From Sorghum bicolor (lineage: Eukaryota > Streptophyta > Magnoliopsida > Poales > Poaceae), in the NCBI RefSeq assembly GCF_000003195.3, contig NC_012870.2, positions 20,576,501 to 20,640,500 of the forward strand: DNA of 64,000 nt. Reading direction: 5' to 3'. Numbering within the stretch: position 1 is the first letter of the stretch; each line of letters begins with the position of its first letter. Position numbers and translations under genes: made by a program. This document shows positions 24,101 through 36,272 of the stretch, in pieces. The notes beneath the pieces are model-generated. The model searched no databases and was not told the DNA's origin. It saw nothing but the letters and a program-made list of their open reading frames with translations.

Positions 24101-27100
24101 ATTCAAAAGATGCACTAAAAGAGTTTGCTTAGACAGAAAACTGTGGATTCATGGGTAAAATAACTTTATCAGCTCAAACAACAACACAACATTTTAGTTC
24201 TATTTGTTAGACAGGATTATATAAGTATGATTACGTTTCTATAAGCCACACCTGTTCTTGCCTATATATTCATGTACATTGTATCTCAACAATCAATCTA
24301 CTACTTCTTGCAATCTACAATGCTTGGCCTTGTTTAGTTTCCAAAAAATTTTGCAAAATTTTTCAGATTTCCCGTCACATCAAATCTTTAGATGCATGCA
24401 TGAAGTATTAAATATAGACGAAAATAAAAACTAATTGCACAGTTTGGTCGGAATTGACGAGACGAATATTTTGAGTCTAGTTAGTCCATAATTAGATAAT
24501 ATTTGTCAAATACAAACGAAAGTGCTACTATTCCTATTTTGCAAAAAATTTTGGAACTAAACAAGGCCTTACACCTTTCCATTGCACATTCCAATGACAG
24601 ATAACCAATAGAGAGCTAGAGTGACTCATTCCAAAGACAGATAACAAACAGAAATTTTGAATTTTCCAGAATCAACAACGAAGTACATTAATCCCCCCAA
24701 ATGATATATGCGGGCATTAAGATTGAAGAGATAAAATTAACACTCAACACATGATGAAGAGGAATTTGACAGTGACCGTCCATGCAGAATATGGCCAGAG
24801 ATGTCATACCTTAGATGGATCTTTGAGCTGCTCTTTCAGACCCATAATATGAGGGACAAGAATTTGAATGAGCGGCATTTGCTCAGCAATAGTACCAGAA
24901 CCATGAGATACAGTAGCATGTATCAGTTCAGAAGTAACTGGAAATTAGAACATTAACTATGTATCAGTGATGTTCCAACAAAACCAAAGGCATGAGAATT
25001 ATTGGACTAGTCATCTTAGTTGTAACTAACTATAGCCATTCCCAGTACTAACTACTGCCATTCTCAGTAGGGATGCAAGTTCACTTGCTTGGGGGTCATT
25101 GGGTCGACCCAAAACTTGTGAAAACAAACTAGAACGGCATGCCACATAGATAACTTAGGAGAAAAAATGAACCAAACTAGCTGACATAGAAAACACTGTG
25201 TATCCACTTGGATACCTAGCTTGGAGTGTTGGTTTGGCCAAGCTTAGTTTATCCCCTAAACCAGCTTTTACTACATTATCAGCCCAGATAATCAAGCTAA
25301 TGCGACAAGCTTGCAAGCTGTTTGGAAGAATATTGAGCAAATAACAGTGACTCTTTAATATTAATCCCATGCAAGTTGGGCACACTAGAGATATGTAATG
25401 TTTCTGCCTTTTATTAAGCAAGCAAGAAAGACAGATGACTAATCATCCTCGCTTCAATTGGATATCAGAACCACAGTAACAGAATCATGAGAGCCAAGTG
25501 GATAAAATATAAATTCCAAACATCAAATGTATGCTAGCGTGCAAACAGGATACTTCATAGTTCATACAATGAAGCAGCTGGAGGAAACAATGTGGACTCT
25601 GGTGGAAGGCAATGGTACGTGAAGGGGACGACAGCTTTGGTATCCAGGGTTCACCACCTTCGACCCTCGACCCGGATTCGTCGACCCCGACCCAGGTTCG
25701 CGGGTTCATTTTCGAACCGAAGTGTAAAAATCTCTCAGAAGTAGCGTACCACGTACCGCGACCCCGTACCTTGACCCCATCAACCCATAAACTTTGTGAC
25801 TATGTGCAGGACTGCTACCCGCAAATCTTTACAGGCTGTAGTGGCAAGGGCAATGTGAGAGTATCCTGGACTTCCCATGTATACAAACAAAAATAGAATG
25901 GAGCATGAAAATCCTTCAGGGGCACAGTTTCTGAATATGGTCTAAGCAAGTCTGCCTGTTTTGACCTCTGCGACTGGCAGGACTGAATGAGAATTTGGCG
26001 TGCCAAACTGCATAGCTTTGTCTTCTGTGAGAACATAGAGGACATGATGTTGCAAAAACCAATACGCTAGGAGCGCGTTGCACAGGGATCCCACAAGGAA
26101 GTCATGGCCCATGCCTCATGATGATGCAGCCACACAGCCAGCCTCCAACCAACGGGTCACTAATACCTTGAGCACCTAACTTCACTTCGTCTATCAGAAA
26201 ACTGCCCTAAGATCTTCCCGTTTTATCACCCTCTTGAGAGATGCACGTACTGAAGTTGATTTGGTTATTGAAGCTTGTAGGACCCTCATTGAACCCATGT
26301 TGAAACAATGAAAACAACAAAACCTGCAGCGGTTGGCTACAAACTCGAAACCTGCACTAGGTGTCAATATATTCCTGCTTCAAGGGGCAGCATGTTGAAT
26401 CCTGGTACCTGGAATCTGATACCTGGTACCAGATACATAGCATTTTTAAGGAATAGATTATTGGGTAGTCAAAGGGTTGTATTATGTTGTTCCTAAAATG
26501 TTGAGGTGATGTCCTACAATGCAGTCAAATCATCATAGATTTGTCTCACAAAAAAGAACTATCTTAGTTCTGGTCAACATTATCTAGTAGATATCTAATC
26601 ACCATCTGAATATGTTATGTGTTTATGCACCTTCAAAGTTGAAAATGCTTTCATATTATTGTAATTCTATTAGGCCATTTTATGTATATTTAGTGGGAAC
26701 TCACAACCACAGTCGTACTCAAATATTGTCACTGTTATGTCAAGTGGATGCATGAACACCATTAAAGGAAAAAAAAAAACATGACCTGCAGGGGGCAAAG
26801 ACAGCCCCCAGGTATTGCATTAAGGCCTTGTTCAGTTGGCAAAATTTTGGGATTTTAGGTACTGTAGCACTTTCGTTTGTATTTGACAAATATTGTCCAA
26901 TCATAGACTAACTAGACTCAAAAGATTCGTCTCACAAATTACATTTAACTGTGTGATTAGTTTTTGTTTTCGTCTATATTTAATACTCCATGCATGTGCC
27001 GCAAGATTCGATGTGACGGGGAATCTAAAACTTTTGGGAAAGCTTTTTGGGAACTAAACAAGGACTAAGAAGAAGACCTTCTCACGCAGGTTGAGAAAAC

Positions 27101-30100
27101 CCACCAACCCCAGCGCCACCGATACACAGCGGTACCGGAGCCCATGTGATAACAACCACAACCAGGGCCTGGCCTTAGACCTGTGATTTGGCGCGGGAGT
27201 CACCCCAGCCTAAAATTTTCTCCCACGGGGAGTCGAACTCAGGACCTGAGTCACTGAGTGCTACTCAGACCACCTAACCAACTCAGCTAGAGGCCCTTTC
27301 GCCCATTAAAGAACAATAATCCTATGAGCTCTGCTATGTTTAGAATCTTGAACGTGAAATAATTAATTAATAAGTAGTAAGAACTATAGGAATGCCCCAT
27401 GTGTTGCTGCGGCCTGCGGGGATCACAGACGGCATTGCACGGACAGATATGGTTCGAAATGGAAATCAGACAGCCTATCATTATTGGCTTATGTGGATCA
27501 TTAGTATAGATAGCTTAGCTTACATGAAGAGACAGACTCATAAATGAACATTAGTGGTCATAGAAGCACACCAGAAAATGGTCATAGAATTGTGTATAGA
27601 ATTCAATTGGTTATGTGGCAAAAGGATGAAAAGTATAAGATAACAAAAGTTGAACAGCCTGAGTACAATAGAAATTAAAGGCATATTTAGAACAATACCA
27701 TTTACAGCTGCCTCCAAGAATTGATCAGAGTTCAATGAAGAGAGTGCCACATGGACCAAAGGATGTGATGCGAGTTCAGAGGCAGAGATTCTGGCAGAAA
27801 GAAGACTTTAATTATAATTACTGAAATCAATACTGTTAACCAGCAGTAGCATAAGAACAGAATGAGACATACTACAACAGCTACACTTTCAAGGAATGAA
27901 GTATCACTATCACTATCAGAACACCAGAAACTTCATACCCATGACAGAAACGAAGCCAAGAAGAAAAACCCTCCAAAACCTGCAAAGGAACAATCAAAGA
28001 TACACTATAAATGCAGGTTGTTGTCTCACTACTGAAATGTATCTCAGAATTGCAAGTTCACTTCTACATTTCAATAAAAAGAACACTGAAACATGAATTG
28101 GATGCTTCTCCTCAAAAAAGATACCATGAAGATGTGACATTGTTGTATGTAAAGATAAAAGGTCTGTTAACTCACATCTGAGGTAGTTTACACAAAGTGG
28201 ATATTACATTTGCATGTACAAAATAAATGGACAGTACATTATATACTAAGGTCTCAGTTAGACACGATCTACCAGAGTCAGTGTACAGGGCAGAATATAT
28301 ATAAACTGTAAGGACCAGCAACTAGGATATTAGCTCCAAAGTTATTAATCAAGGTAGCGAGCTCCTTGAGGGAAAGCTATTGACAACCATCAAAGTAACT
28401 GAAGGACAACTACAAATCTGTTACTACTTAAAATATACGGACAGGTTTCGTCCAACGAAAAAAACGTGTGCACGCCTCCGTGGGCCCCAACGTCCGCACA
28501 GCACCCACAAGGTTCCATTCCAGTCGTGCGCGCGCAGCCATCAAGACTCTGACTCCGAGACGACTTACTATGCAGTATGCTGTCCTGTTCACGTCGAGTT
28601 CGAGTTGGAGGGAGACAAGTTCTGATCTACAAAAGCCACTGCGTTCATGGTAGCATTGTCAAGTTCCTAGGTGTCCAGTCTGCAATTCGTACCATCCAGA
28701 AAGAAGACCAAACACCAAAATTGTTGCCTGAGGCGGACGCTCCTCCAAATCGGAATCGAAAAATCCAGCACCCAGCATGAAAACAGCCCAGCCGCGTCAG
28801 TGCCAACATAGGAGAAGGTGACAAGGTGGTTGCCATGGCTGAGACGGAAGCTCCTCCAAATCAGAATCGAAAAAAAATTCAGCGTGTGGGCAAGGCCACC
28901 GCCGCCGGGCGTGGCCCACGTGCGGGCAAGAACAGGCGCCGTCGTCGCTGGGCAAGGGCCACTTGCGAGCAAGGCCAGGCGCGGCCGCCGCCATCAGACA
29001 CAGCCCACACACAGGCATATGGGGAGAAAGAGAGAGAAGGGGCCGTTGGTGCCTTGCGGCTTCTGGACGCAGTACCCGTGAAGGAGCAAATCGATGGGAC
29101 GAGGAAGAAGATAGCAAAAGGCAAGGATAGTATTAAAATAGATATGACAAAATGGGTCACATTTATTTTGAACACAATGCCAAAACCGTTGATTAGTATT
29201 CTTTTATACCTTCTACAGCTAAGTTGGCAATAACATGGTAAGTTATAGAAAGAAGGAACAAGGGGTGTGTTCAAAAAAAAGGAAGGAACAAGGGATGCCT
29301 GTACATTATCACTTACATGCACAGCAATTCACCGTAGTTTCAGGAGAAGATTAGAAAATAGTTGAGGATTCCTAATGTAAAATCATCTATTAACTTTTTA
29401 TTTTTATTATTTTCTAAAACTGGTTTAATTAGCTTAAACTACACAATATAGGTGATAAAAATCATGAAAGGCCTTTGTATTTTTATGTAGTTAGATTTAT
29501 AGATTAATTAATATGTGTCTTCATAGATAAGGGTAAAACTTTGCGGCCCGTGCAATGCACAGGCATAAATCTTGTTTATGGAAGAAAGGAGAGTAGCACA
29601 TAAAGGGCCCTATCATGGGAGCACATTACATGTGCATGCAGCAGAGTAGGTAGAAAATAAATAGCTAAGCTCTGAACAAAAAAAATGAATGCCTAGGCAC
29701 AACCTCTTTATGCATCATAACACTAAAGGGATTAGTATCATAAAGGAAATGTTGAAGAGGAGGAAATAAACCTGTTCTTTCAGCTGATCAATGGCCATGC
29801 AAGCAGTTAATAAACCAATAGCAACATTAGCAGACGAACAAAGATCAATCTCAAATTGTCTGCGCCTTTCAGGACGAGCCGCGATTTTATAACTGGAAGT
29901 TTCCTGTAAACACAACAATGGACAAAGTTCAATTTCACTGAGACCGACACACTGCATAACAATATATGGAATTATGGATGTTATGCACGAGCCAATTTTG
30001 GTAACTTAAGTCACATGAATAAATCTATGAGAAAGAATTGTGTCCACCATAAACGCCCAGGATTGTTACAGGGGATCTTTTTCTGTTTTGGTGGGTGTGT

Positions 30101-33100
30101 TGGTGTGCGAGGATTGGGGGGTCTCCCCTAATCTTTTGTATTTGTTCACTTCTTTCTTAATGAAATGACGCGCAGCTCTCCTGCGTAGTTCGAGAAAAAG
30201 AAGTTACAGGGGGGGATCTGGCCATCCATGTAAGGTGGCTAGAAATTTGCCAAAGCTCAAGTGCAGGCAAATAGAAGGCTGGCAGTTACAGGCTGGGTTG
30301 TGCGCATGTGGCACAGAACATCCCAGATGATGCTCTTGGCACAGATGGCCATAGATCTTCATGACTCATGATCCTTGGACTAAACAGTGGCGGTAGCCTC
30401 ATAATAGAGCAGAGCATGTCACAGGCAGTGGATAGAAATATCAAAGTAGTCAGGTACAGCAGAATGGACAAGAGGCAAAGAAGAGGAGCGTAGGGATTTG
30501 GAGAGGAGGGGGGGTAAGGATGGCAAGAGATGACAGAAGTGAGGCTACTTTGAAGGAAGCGGTATAAAGTTAAAGAAGTATTCTCTCTCAGAGTCTCAGC
30601 CATTCTCAAAATCCCCGTGTATGTAAAATTGTGAGAGAACAAGAAAAGGACCACAGCTTTAACTTCCATTAAACTTTGTTTTACAGTTTTGTTTGAGTTT
30701 TTCAGTTTTTTTCCTAGAACACAGGGCTCAGGAGAGCTGCATATCTTTGTCTTAAAGAAGAGAAAAGGGTAGAAACCCTTGCGCACACAAGAAATTCACC
30801 ATACATATGCACCTTTGCCAAAAAAAAAAAAAGGATGACCAAACCGTGTTTTGGATAACATAGGTGTGTCAGTTTTTGATAAACAGCTTGAAGAACACAT
30901 ACGTACCTGCGGCAAAACTATAAGCAGTTCAAGGAAGCCTGGAATAAATTCTGGATGAGCTTTCATTTCATCGCTTAGCCAATTCACAATTCCACCAGCT
31001 CCCCAGTCCTCTACTGGTACATGCACAGCCAGAGCAGCAATTGCAATGCAAATCTGAAGATGGTCCAAAGTGTGTTAGTGTTACAACAATTGTGTTAGCA
31101 TAAACAATGCTTGTAACTCTATATTTTTACCTGTGTTCTAACTTTTTGTGGTCCCTTATTAAACTTTTTCAGCAATACCTGCAAACGCAACACGTTTACA
31201 TAAAAAATAGCAAAGCTCCTTAAAAGGTCAACCAGGTACTATAACAAGGCTAAGAAATCAAAAGGACGAGATAGGAGAACACAGTATACATTGCAATAGA
31301 ACTTCAAAAGCAGAGTATTCCATATAACAACACAAAGAGGCACAAATTATATCCTGCATTGTTCTATTCAATAGTCATTGCCCCCAAAGATAGCATTAGG
31401 TCTACCTTGATACATACACAGCAATCAGCTTCCAAGGTTTGGTGGTTTGGCAACCCTTGAAGTGAAAGAAAGGTGTTTGCTACCGAAAATAAATAAATGT
31501 TCCCTATGCATGTACTAGTCATTGCCCCAAGGTAACATTAGCTCCACCGTGATATATGCACAGCAATTAGCTTCCCAGGTTTGGCAGTTGGGCAACACTT
31601 GGAGTGATAGAAAGGTGTCCGCTGCCCAAAATAAATAAATGTGCCCTTGTATAGAAGTTTACTAAACTTCGGCTTGATGGTGGTGTCTCCTACTGGGAGT
31701 CGGGGAGTGAGTGGGATATTTAAGGGCTAGGGAACAGAAATACTACCTCCAATTCCAAATGTGGGTCATTTCATACGATTACATTATCTGGTCAAACTTA
31801 ACTTGGACCACCAACACATGAAAAATTACGTTGATTCACAATCACAAGTCCACAACACACGGATGATGTTACCATATGCATCATGGAAAATATTTCCATA
31901 ATATAAAATTTTCACTATCCAAAATATTTTAACAGAAGTCGCAAGCCAAAGTGTCATAGTGGAGACCGTGTCGCTGTCACGACGACCTACATTTGGAATC
32001 AAGGGGGTAGTTTTTAGTTTCAAAGCTCATACTGTAAATTAGCAAGGTTAGATGCGACTAGAAAAGGTTTCTGACTTTCTGTTTACTGCTTCAGTCTGTT
32101 TATAATGCTTTCTTTTGAAAGTCTAGACTAGTGAATTGACTTCCAAATTATGTAATTATATGAAAAATAATATGATACACAAATACTTGCATGTGTTTTA
32201 CTTTGTGCAAATACTATGTGGTATTTTTAAGCCACTTAGAGGTCACAAACCGCAATAGAACTACATGGTGTCCCTAGCTAACTTCTATCCGCAATATACA
32301 ACATAGATACTCTGTAAAATAAACTTCACAAGACAGTGCTTACATATAAAGAATCCTGTAACGATCGAAAAGCTTCCGAGGGTAACTCTTCAAAGTCCCT
32401 TTGTACCTACAAATAACATGGAATGGTATTACTGAGAATCACTGTGAAAACTAAGTAAACTATAACATTTCTAGATAGTTCTGCAAGGTGCGGCTACACC
32501 CCTTTCTGTTTACCTTGCTTCTGAGGGTCTGAGAACAAAAGATGAGAGTTTCCAAATTACTGCTTTCATCATGAAGTAAACTGTCAGCTACCTGCATAGG
32601 GAGAATGACAAAAACACTCAAATATGCTCAACTTGACAATAAATGGCTGCAGTATACTCCCTCCGTTCCTATATACCCGGCGTGCACAGCCCTGTTTAAG
32701 ATACCAAGACTCTTCAAGAAAAATGTGTGCTTTGTATTAACTGCGTTGCAATTAGCACCCACGCTACTGGCCAAAAAATCATCTGGCTGCATGCAGGTGA
32801 CGTTTCAGTTCTGGCCATGCATGCATGTCGCTTGTTAATTAGAGTAGTATTCCTGCGGAGTAATGAGCAGGTCCCTCGACCGACCAGCCCGTGTCCTATT
32901 GTGGCCAAAAAGAAAAACGCTTGCACGCCGGGTATATAGGAACTGAGGGAGTAATACAATGTCAAAGAAAAATCATCTACCATAATCCAGAATACATTCC
33001 AAGCTGACAAGAAACTGTAAATTTTATACAAACACACTATATATGCACTGAAAACTTTGGTCAATTCACACAAGTGCATTGCCAATGCACAACTCTATCA

Positions 33101-33888
33101 TCCCTTCATCTTCTTAAATCATCACTTCCTAACAGCAGTTTGTTCAAAGGCCTGGATAGCCACAGCAACACGTTACACATCACAACCTCCAATTACAGGA
33201 GATGGACTAAGTTGAACCAGTCAGTGGCATACTGGCATCGCATCAAGCTCGCATAGATGTCCTATGAAAGACACTAGGATGAAGCTCAACTTGTCTATTT
33301 GCCTCGTCAGCGTTCACTAGAAAGTAGTAACCCTAATCTAGAAGGAATTAACAGGATTAAGAAGTTAAACTGTACCTAAAAGATCCAGTCTTTTGAGTTT
33401 TCCAAACTAATGCACACCAACTGAGACCACAACCATCCTGCATTAGACATCCTACCAGCAGCCTCAGCTGTAGCAGACACATTGAGCAGTCAAAAGGGGT
33501 CAGAACAAAATCCCACTCCTACAAATCTAATCGCAATCCCAAATTGTCCTATGGAGCTAGATTAGGACAGATACAGAACCACTCCCAACGGTGATACAAT
33601 TCACCCTAGTTCAGGCCGAATTCACACGATTGCATGAAAATCCCACGCTTAGCGGACCCAAGTTAGCAGCGTCCCACTCCCTAAACACAGAACCAACCCT
33701 CACCCAGCTAAGGACACGAACAGGAAGAGAGCGGATCGAAAGGAGAAGCGTGCGCACACCTGCCAGGCGTCGAGCGTGTGCTGGAACTCCTGAAGCCAGC
33801 GGTCGGCGGCGGTGCGGATGGCGTCGTCCGGGTGGTGGTACAGTGCCGCGAGCGCCTCCTTCACCGTCGCCGTCGCCTGCGCCTCCAT
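15180..33888 (-). CDS. MOS14: transportin-SR (MOS14/TNPO3-like) importin-beta family protein, 27 exons
   Basis: A nuclear import receptor with HEAT/ARM-type repeats. By homology it carries SR splicing factors into the nucleus under Ran control. Exons, in order: 33888-33760, 32591-32514, 32406-32344, 31178-31131, 31053-30907, 29903-29772, 27979-27939, 27790-27699, 24937-24810, 23579-23504, 23377-23257, 23182-23083, 22950-22869, 22770-22688, 21335-21216, 21059-21008, 20401-20246, 19013-18890, 18782-18701, 18628-18540, 18465-18391, 18288-18234, 17681-17562, 17484-17392, 17309-17164, 16893-16716, 15467-15180. They join in phase to 2,898 nt (965 aa plus TGA, followed directly by TAA); all introns are GT-AG. 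Anchors against Arabidopsis MOS14, recalled from memory: ALYHHPDDAIR and DRWLQEF (residues 15-36), VQRDFEELP (70-78), IAALAVHVP (111-119), YKIAARPERRRQFE (about 160-173), CRRNKTVQDLVQ at the C-terminus. The length matches the roughly 960-aa family. The start is the first in-frame ATG giving the conserved N-terminus. No disabling change is visible. Exon ends were set by hand and could be off by a few bases. Confidence 0.93.
15648..15773. mobile_element. possible short TIR element in intron 26
   Basis: Left end GCCTGTTTGGCACAACC; right end GCCAAACAAGGCCTAA. The imperfect inverted ends suggest a small MITE, but the family is not recognised. Confidence 0.35.
16044..16289. mobile_element. Stowaway-like MITE in intron 26
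   Basis: Left end CTTCCTCCATTCCAAAAATT and right end TTTTTTGAACAGGGGTAG. AT-rich interior with TTTGACAAAGT-type inverted pieces. Confidence 0.6.
16667..16687. repeat. 21-bp T tract in intron 26
   Basis: Uninterrupted T run (A run on the coding strand), about 30 bases downstream of the exon 26 donor. Possibly the tail of an old retroposed sequence or simple slippage. Confidence 0.7.
19293..19659 (+). mobile_element. possible solo LTR nested in the TRIM element
   Basis: Begins TGTTATGTGGCTGC and ends TACTCTAACA (inverted TGTTA/TAACA termini). It has a CTTATATAGAG TATA-like motif inside. Flanks TATAC and TATAA match at four of five bases. Confidence 0.5.
19820..19953. mobile_element. foldback-type MITE inserted in the TRIM 3' LTR
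   Basis: 134 bp made of two arms of about 66 bases that pair over nearly their whole length (AAGGATGGGGA at one end, TCCCCATCCTTA at the other; the centre is AACTAAATTTTAGTT). Both flanks carry CCCACCTCT (19811-19819 and 19954-19962), a direct duplication of 8-9 bp. That length fits a Mutator-type element. Confidence 0.85.
20575..20843. mobile_element. Stowaway-like MITE in intron 16
   Basis: CTCCCTCCGTCCATTTATCT at the left, AGATAAATGAATGGAGGGAG at the right, TA on both flanks. The terminal inverted repeats are long and nearly perfect. The interior holds two copies of an AATGAGCAGCAAAG block. Confidence 0.85.
21478..21711. mobile_element. Stowaway-like MITE in intron 14
   Basis: Left end CTCCTGTCCCAAAAGAATG after TA, right end CTTTTTGGGATGGAGGGAG before TA. 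Confidence 0.8.
24326..24568. mobile_element. MITE, GGCCTTGTTTAG family, in intron 9
   Basis: Complete copy: GGCCTTGTTTAGTTTCC and GGAACTAAACAAGGCC at the ends, with the same interior as the copy at 9955-10197. No exact 3-bp duplication is readable (CTT at the left, TTA at the right). Confidence 0.85.
26768..27302 (-). mobile_element. tRNA-derived SINE (Au-like) in intron 8, split by a MITE
   Basis: On the minus strand it begins GCGAAAGGGCCTCTAGC. It has an RNA polymerase III A box (27289-27278, TAGCTGAGTTGG) and B box (27240-27229, GAGTTCGACTCC) about 38 bases apart, and ends in a T run (A run 26769-26779 on plus). Direct repeats CCATTAAAG flank it (26759-26767 and 27303-27311). A Tourist-like MITE sits inside at 26824-27065. 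The Au family name is from memory. It lies antisense to nothing: its strand is the same as the host gene. Confidence 0.82.
26824..27065. mobile_element. MITE, GGCCTTGTTTAG family, nested in the SINE
   Basis: Starts GGCCTTGTTCAGTTGG and ends GGGAACTAAACAAGGAC. TAA duplications lie at 26821-26823 and 27066-27068. Removing it leaves a continuous SINE body. Confidence 0.9.
28450..29110. other. GC-rich segment inside intron 6, possibly captured DNA
   Basis: Much more GC-rich than the rest of the intron. It contains a diverged direct repeat: CTCCAAATCGGAATCGAAAA near 28742 and CTCCAAATCAGAATCGAAAA near 28851. Overlapping frames exist on both strands (for example 28826-29233 on plus), none with a known domain. 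A possible Helitron 3' end lies about 430 bases to the right. Confidence 0.4.
29545..29576 (+). other. possible degenerate Helitron 3' terminus in intron 6
   Basis: GCCCGTGCAATGCACAGGC forms a short hairpin and is followed by ATAAATCTTGT, close to the CTAGT end of grass Helitrons. The 5' end is not found, so the element extent is unknown. Confidence 0.3.
30078..30202 (+). mobile_element. 5'-truncated LINE 3' end in intron 5
   Basis: Contains TCTTAATGAAATGACGCGCA, GCTCTCCTGCGTAGTTCGAG and a short A-rich tail. This is the typical 3' end text of grass L1-type elements. It is antisense to the host gene. Confidence 0.55.
31743..32007. mobile_element. Stowaway-like MITE in intron 3
   Basis: Left end CTACCTCCAATTCCAAATGT, right end ACATTTGGAATCAAGGGGG, TA flanks. 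The interior has the paired GTGTCATAGTGG-type text of a diverged family. Confidence 0.75.
32657..32951. mobile_element. Stowaway-like MITE with 30-bp inverted ends in intron 1
   Basis: Left end CTCCCTCCGTTCCTATATAC then CCGGCGTGCA. The right end is the near-perfect complement (TGCACGCCGGGTATATAGGA, then ACTGAGGGAG). TA flanks on both sides. Confidence 0.85.
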
Positions 33889-35205
33889 GACAGCGACGGC
33901 CTCCCCCAGCTCTAACCCTCACTCAGCCGCCTACTCCTCCCTCTCCCCGCCGCTTGATGTAATCTACCGGTGTATTCCTCCGGCAAGCTGGTTGGATCTG
34001 CCGAGGGATTCGTCCGGTGGGTAGGGTTTAACAGAGGAAAATTTGAAACGAGGTGAGGATGGGAGCAGACGAGTCCGGCCGTGTTTTTTGGGTTGCGCGT
34101 GCCTGCGCGATTCGACGAGAAAAATTAGACGGACTTGTTTTTAAAAAAAAAACATTTTTCTTTTTTGTTTGGCTTTCGCGTAATTAATATTCGTTGCGAT
34201 GTGGATGTGAGTTGTCCGTCTGTCTATGCACGTGGGCCCTGGTCTGAGGTAATGATAGGAGAGGGGTGGCTCATTGATAGGAGTATTGCCTAGCAAACAT
34301 TTCCATGTGTGTCTCACCGAGAAATGGATTTCTGAATGACCTTGTTTAGCAAGCTCGATAAGGACATGTGTGTTAAGACTCTGCCACAACTCGCCATAAC
34401 TCGCCATAGCTAAGCTCCTATTTATTTGGTAGGAAAAAATGTTGAGAACCATTAGGTCAATTTTAATGGATAGTGTCACTGTACGGTTTCACATAACAAC
34501 ACGTTACGATTTAAATGAAACCATCTATGAAATAACTCCAGCAATGAAGCATTTCACTTTGTTGTTTCTAAGGCTAAGCAAAGCATTTAATTGCTGCAAA
34601 ATGATTGGATCATATGCAAGATGGTGAAACGATTTGGTCCTCAGTGGAGATTTCATCCCGTTTCACCGCGTGGGAAACAACGCCCGCGGGGTTTCACCAT
34701 AGTGAAACTACTTCCTTCTCTCTCCTCTTCGTTTCATGCAAAAAGTGCAGTTTTGTTGACATGGTACTCTAATAAATATGCATGACATCCTGATGAAACC
34801 CCCACTGAGACTGACCTTAGTAACGGATCCAAACGAGTTATTGAATCGGAACCGAAACGATTCGCATCCCTTCACTAAAACACGAAACGGCCAAACCCTA
34901 GTTTCACACTGATTTGATCTCCCACCTGCCGCAAGCCTCCTCTGTCTTGCTGGAAATTACAGCTCCTACCATCCTACCTTTTCACATCACATGGAGATGA
35001 CCAAAAGCTTGAGTAGACGGGGTAATGACCAACGCTGCTACTAAAGAAGACGGACATCGCGGCTCCCATGGTCACAGTCCCCTCCCCTCTGTTCTACTCC
35101 CTGACCCCCTATCTTGCACGTACGAGCTCCAGGTGGTACCCCCCTCCCTTGTGACTCCATTCCCCGACCCTCGCCGAGGCACACACAAGTGCCAAGCGGT
35201 AAGAG
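33889..35205 (-). promoter_or_regulatory. upstream flank of the MOS14-like gene (5' UTR and probable promoter)
   Basis: Directly upstream of the start codon the sequence is rich in G, C and CT steps (33889-34080), as in many grass 5' UTRs. Beyond 34140 it becomes AT-rich. I see no convincing TATA box. About 1.3 kb upstream of the ATG a Sirevirus LTR begins, so the native promoter is probably confined to this interval. Confidence 0.45.
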
Positions 35206-36272
35206 TGAAGGGTCGAGATGGCGGACTAGAGGGGGGTGAATAGTCATTTCTAAAACTTTAACACCCCGGCTAACCGAAACAAGTGCGGAATTAAAACTAT
35301 CGGTCTAGCCAAGACTACACCCCTCTATCTAAGTTTTCTAGCACCTTGAAAAGATCCTAAACAAGCAAGCAAGGTGCTACCTTAGCAAGAGCTCACCTAA
35401 CCAAATCTAGAAGCAAGGTCACACAAGCCTATGCAACTAGTACTTTGCAAACCGGGGGAGCTCCTACATAAACTAGTGAGGCAAAGCACACAAAGCCTAA
35501 GCTCACTAGCAAACTCAATAACAAGGCAACTAATGCCAAATTAGAGAGCACAACTTACTTAGCTACACAAACCAAATTAGTCACGCAAGGGAACTACTTC
35601 TAGCTACACAAGCAAGAAGGTAACTAGAAAGCTACACAAGCTAACTAATTAGAAGAGCAACTACACAAGCACAATTATATGAATGTAAGAACAAGCTTGT
35701 GTTAGGGACTTGCAAACCAACGGGAAGAACAAATGTTGACACGATGATTTTCTCCCGAGGTTCACTTGGTTGCCACCAAGCTACGTCCCCTTTGAGACAA
35801 GCTCCAAGGTTGCCGCCGGTCCTCTTGCTAGTGGTGACCCGCAAGTCACACTCTCCCACGTGGAGTGCTTACCACAAGCTCTAGCACTTGACCCGGCCGG
35901 ACCACTTGTCGCTCTTCACGTCTCGCTCAACTAGAGTTGCTCTTCACGATCCCCGCGGGGTGAGCACCGTACCCCTCACAATCTCTTCTCCGGAGCACCG
36001 CACAATCTTCTTGCGTGCTTCGACGGAGTCACAAGCCACCAAGCCGTCTAGGAGGTGGCAACCTCCAAGAGTAACAAGCACAACCGGCTTGCAACACGAA
36101 CACCTAGTGCCACTCGATGCAATCTCTCAATGCAACGCACTAGAATCGCTCACTCACACAATGGGATAATCACTATCAAGCATATGTGAGTTAGAGGCTT
36201 CACTAGCACTCCCCAAGCATGGACACTAAGTCCCAAGGGTGCTCAGTACCAGCCAAGGCCGGCCACTACTTC

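Noticed and set aside
27229..27302. tRNA gene on the minus strand
   Set aside because: A and B boxes are present, but there is no tRNA fold with an acceptor stem, and the sequence continues into a SINE body with a T tail and target-site duplications.
28826..29233. 135-codon plus-strand frame in intron 6
   Set aside because: Arg- and Ala-rich low-complexity translation of a GC-rich block with overlapping antisense frames; no domain.
33611..33922. 103-codon frame overlapping exon 1 of the MOS14-like gene
   Set aside because: It is out of frame with the conserved N-terminus and begins with GTG, so it is neither the gene start nor a convincing upstream ORF.
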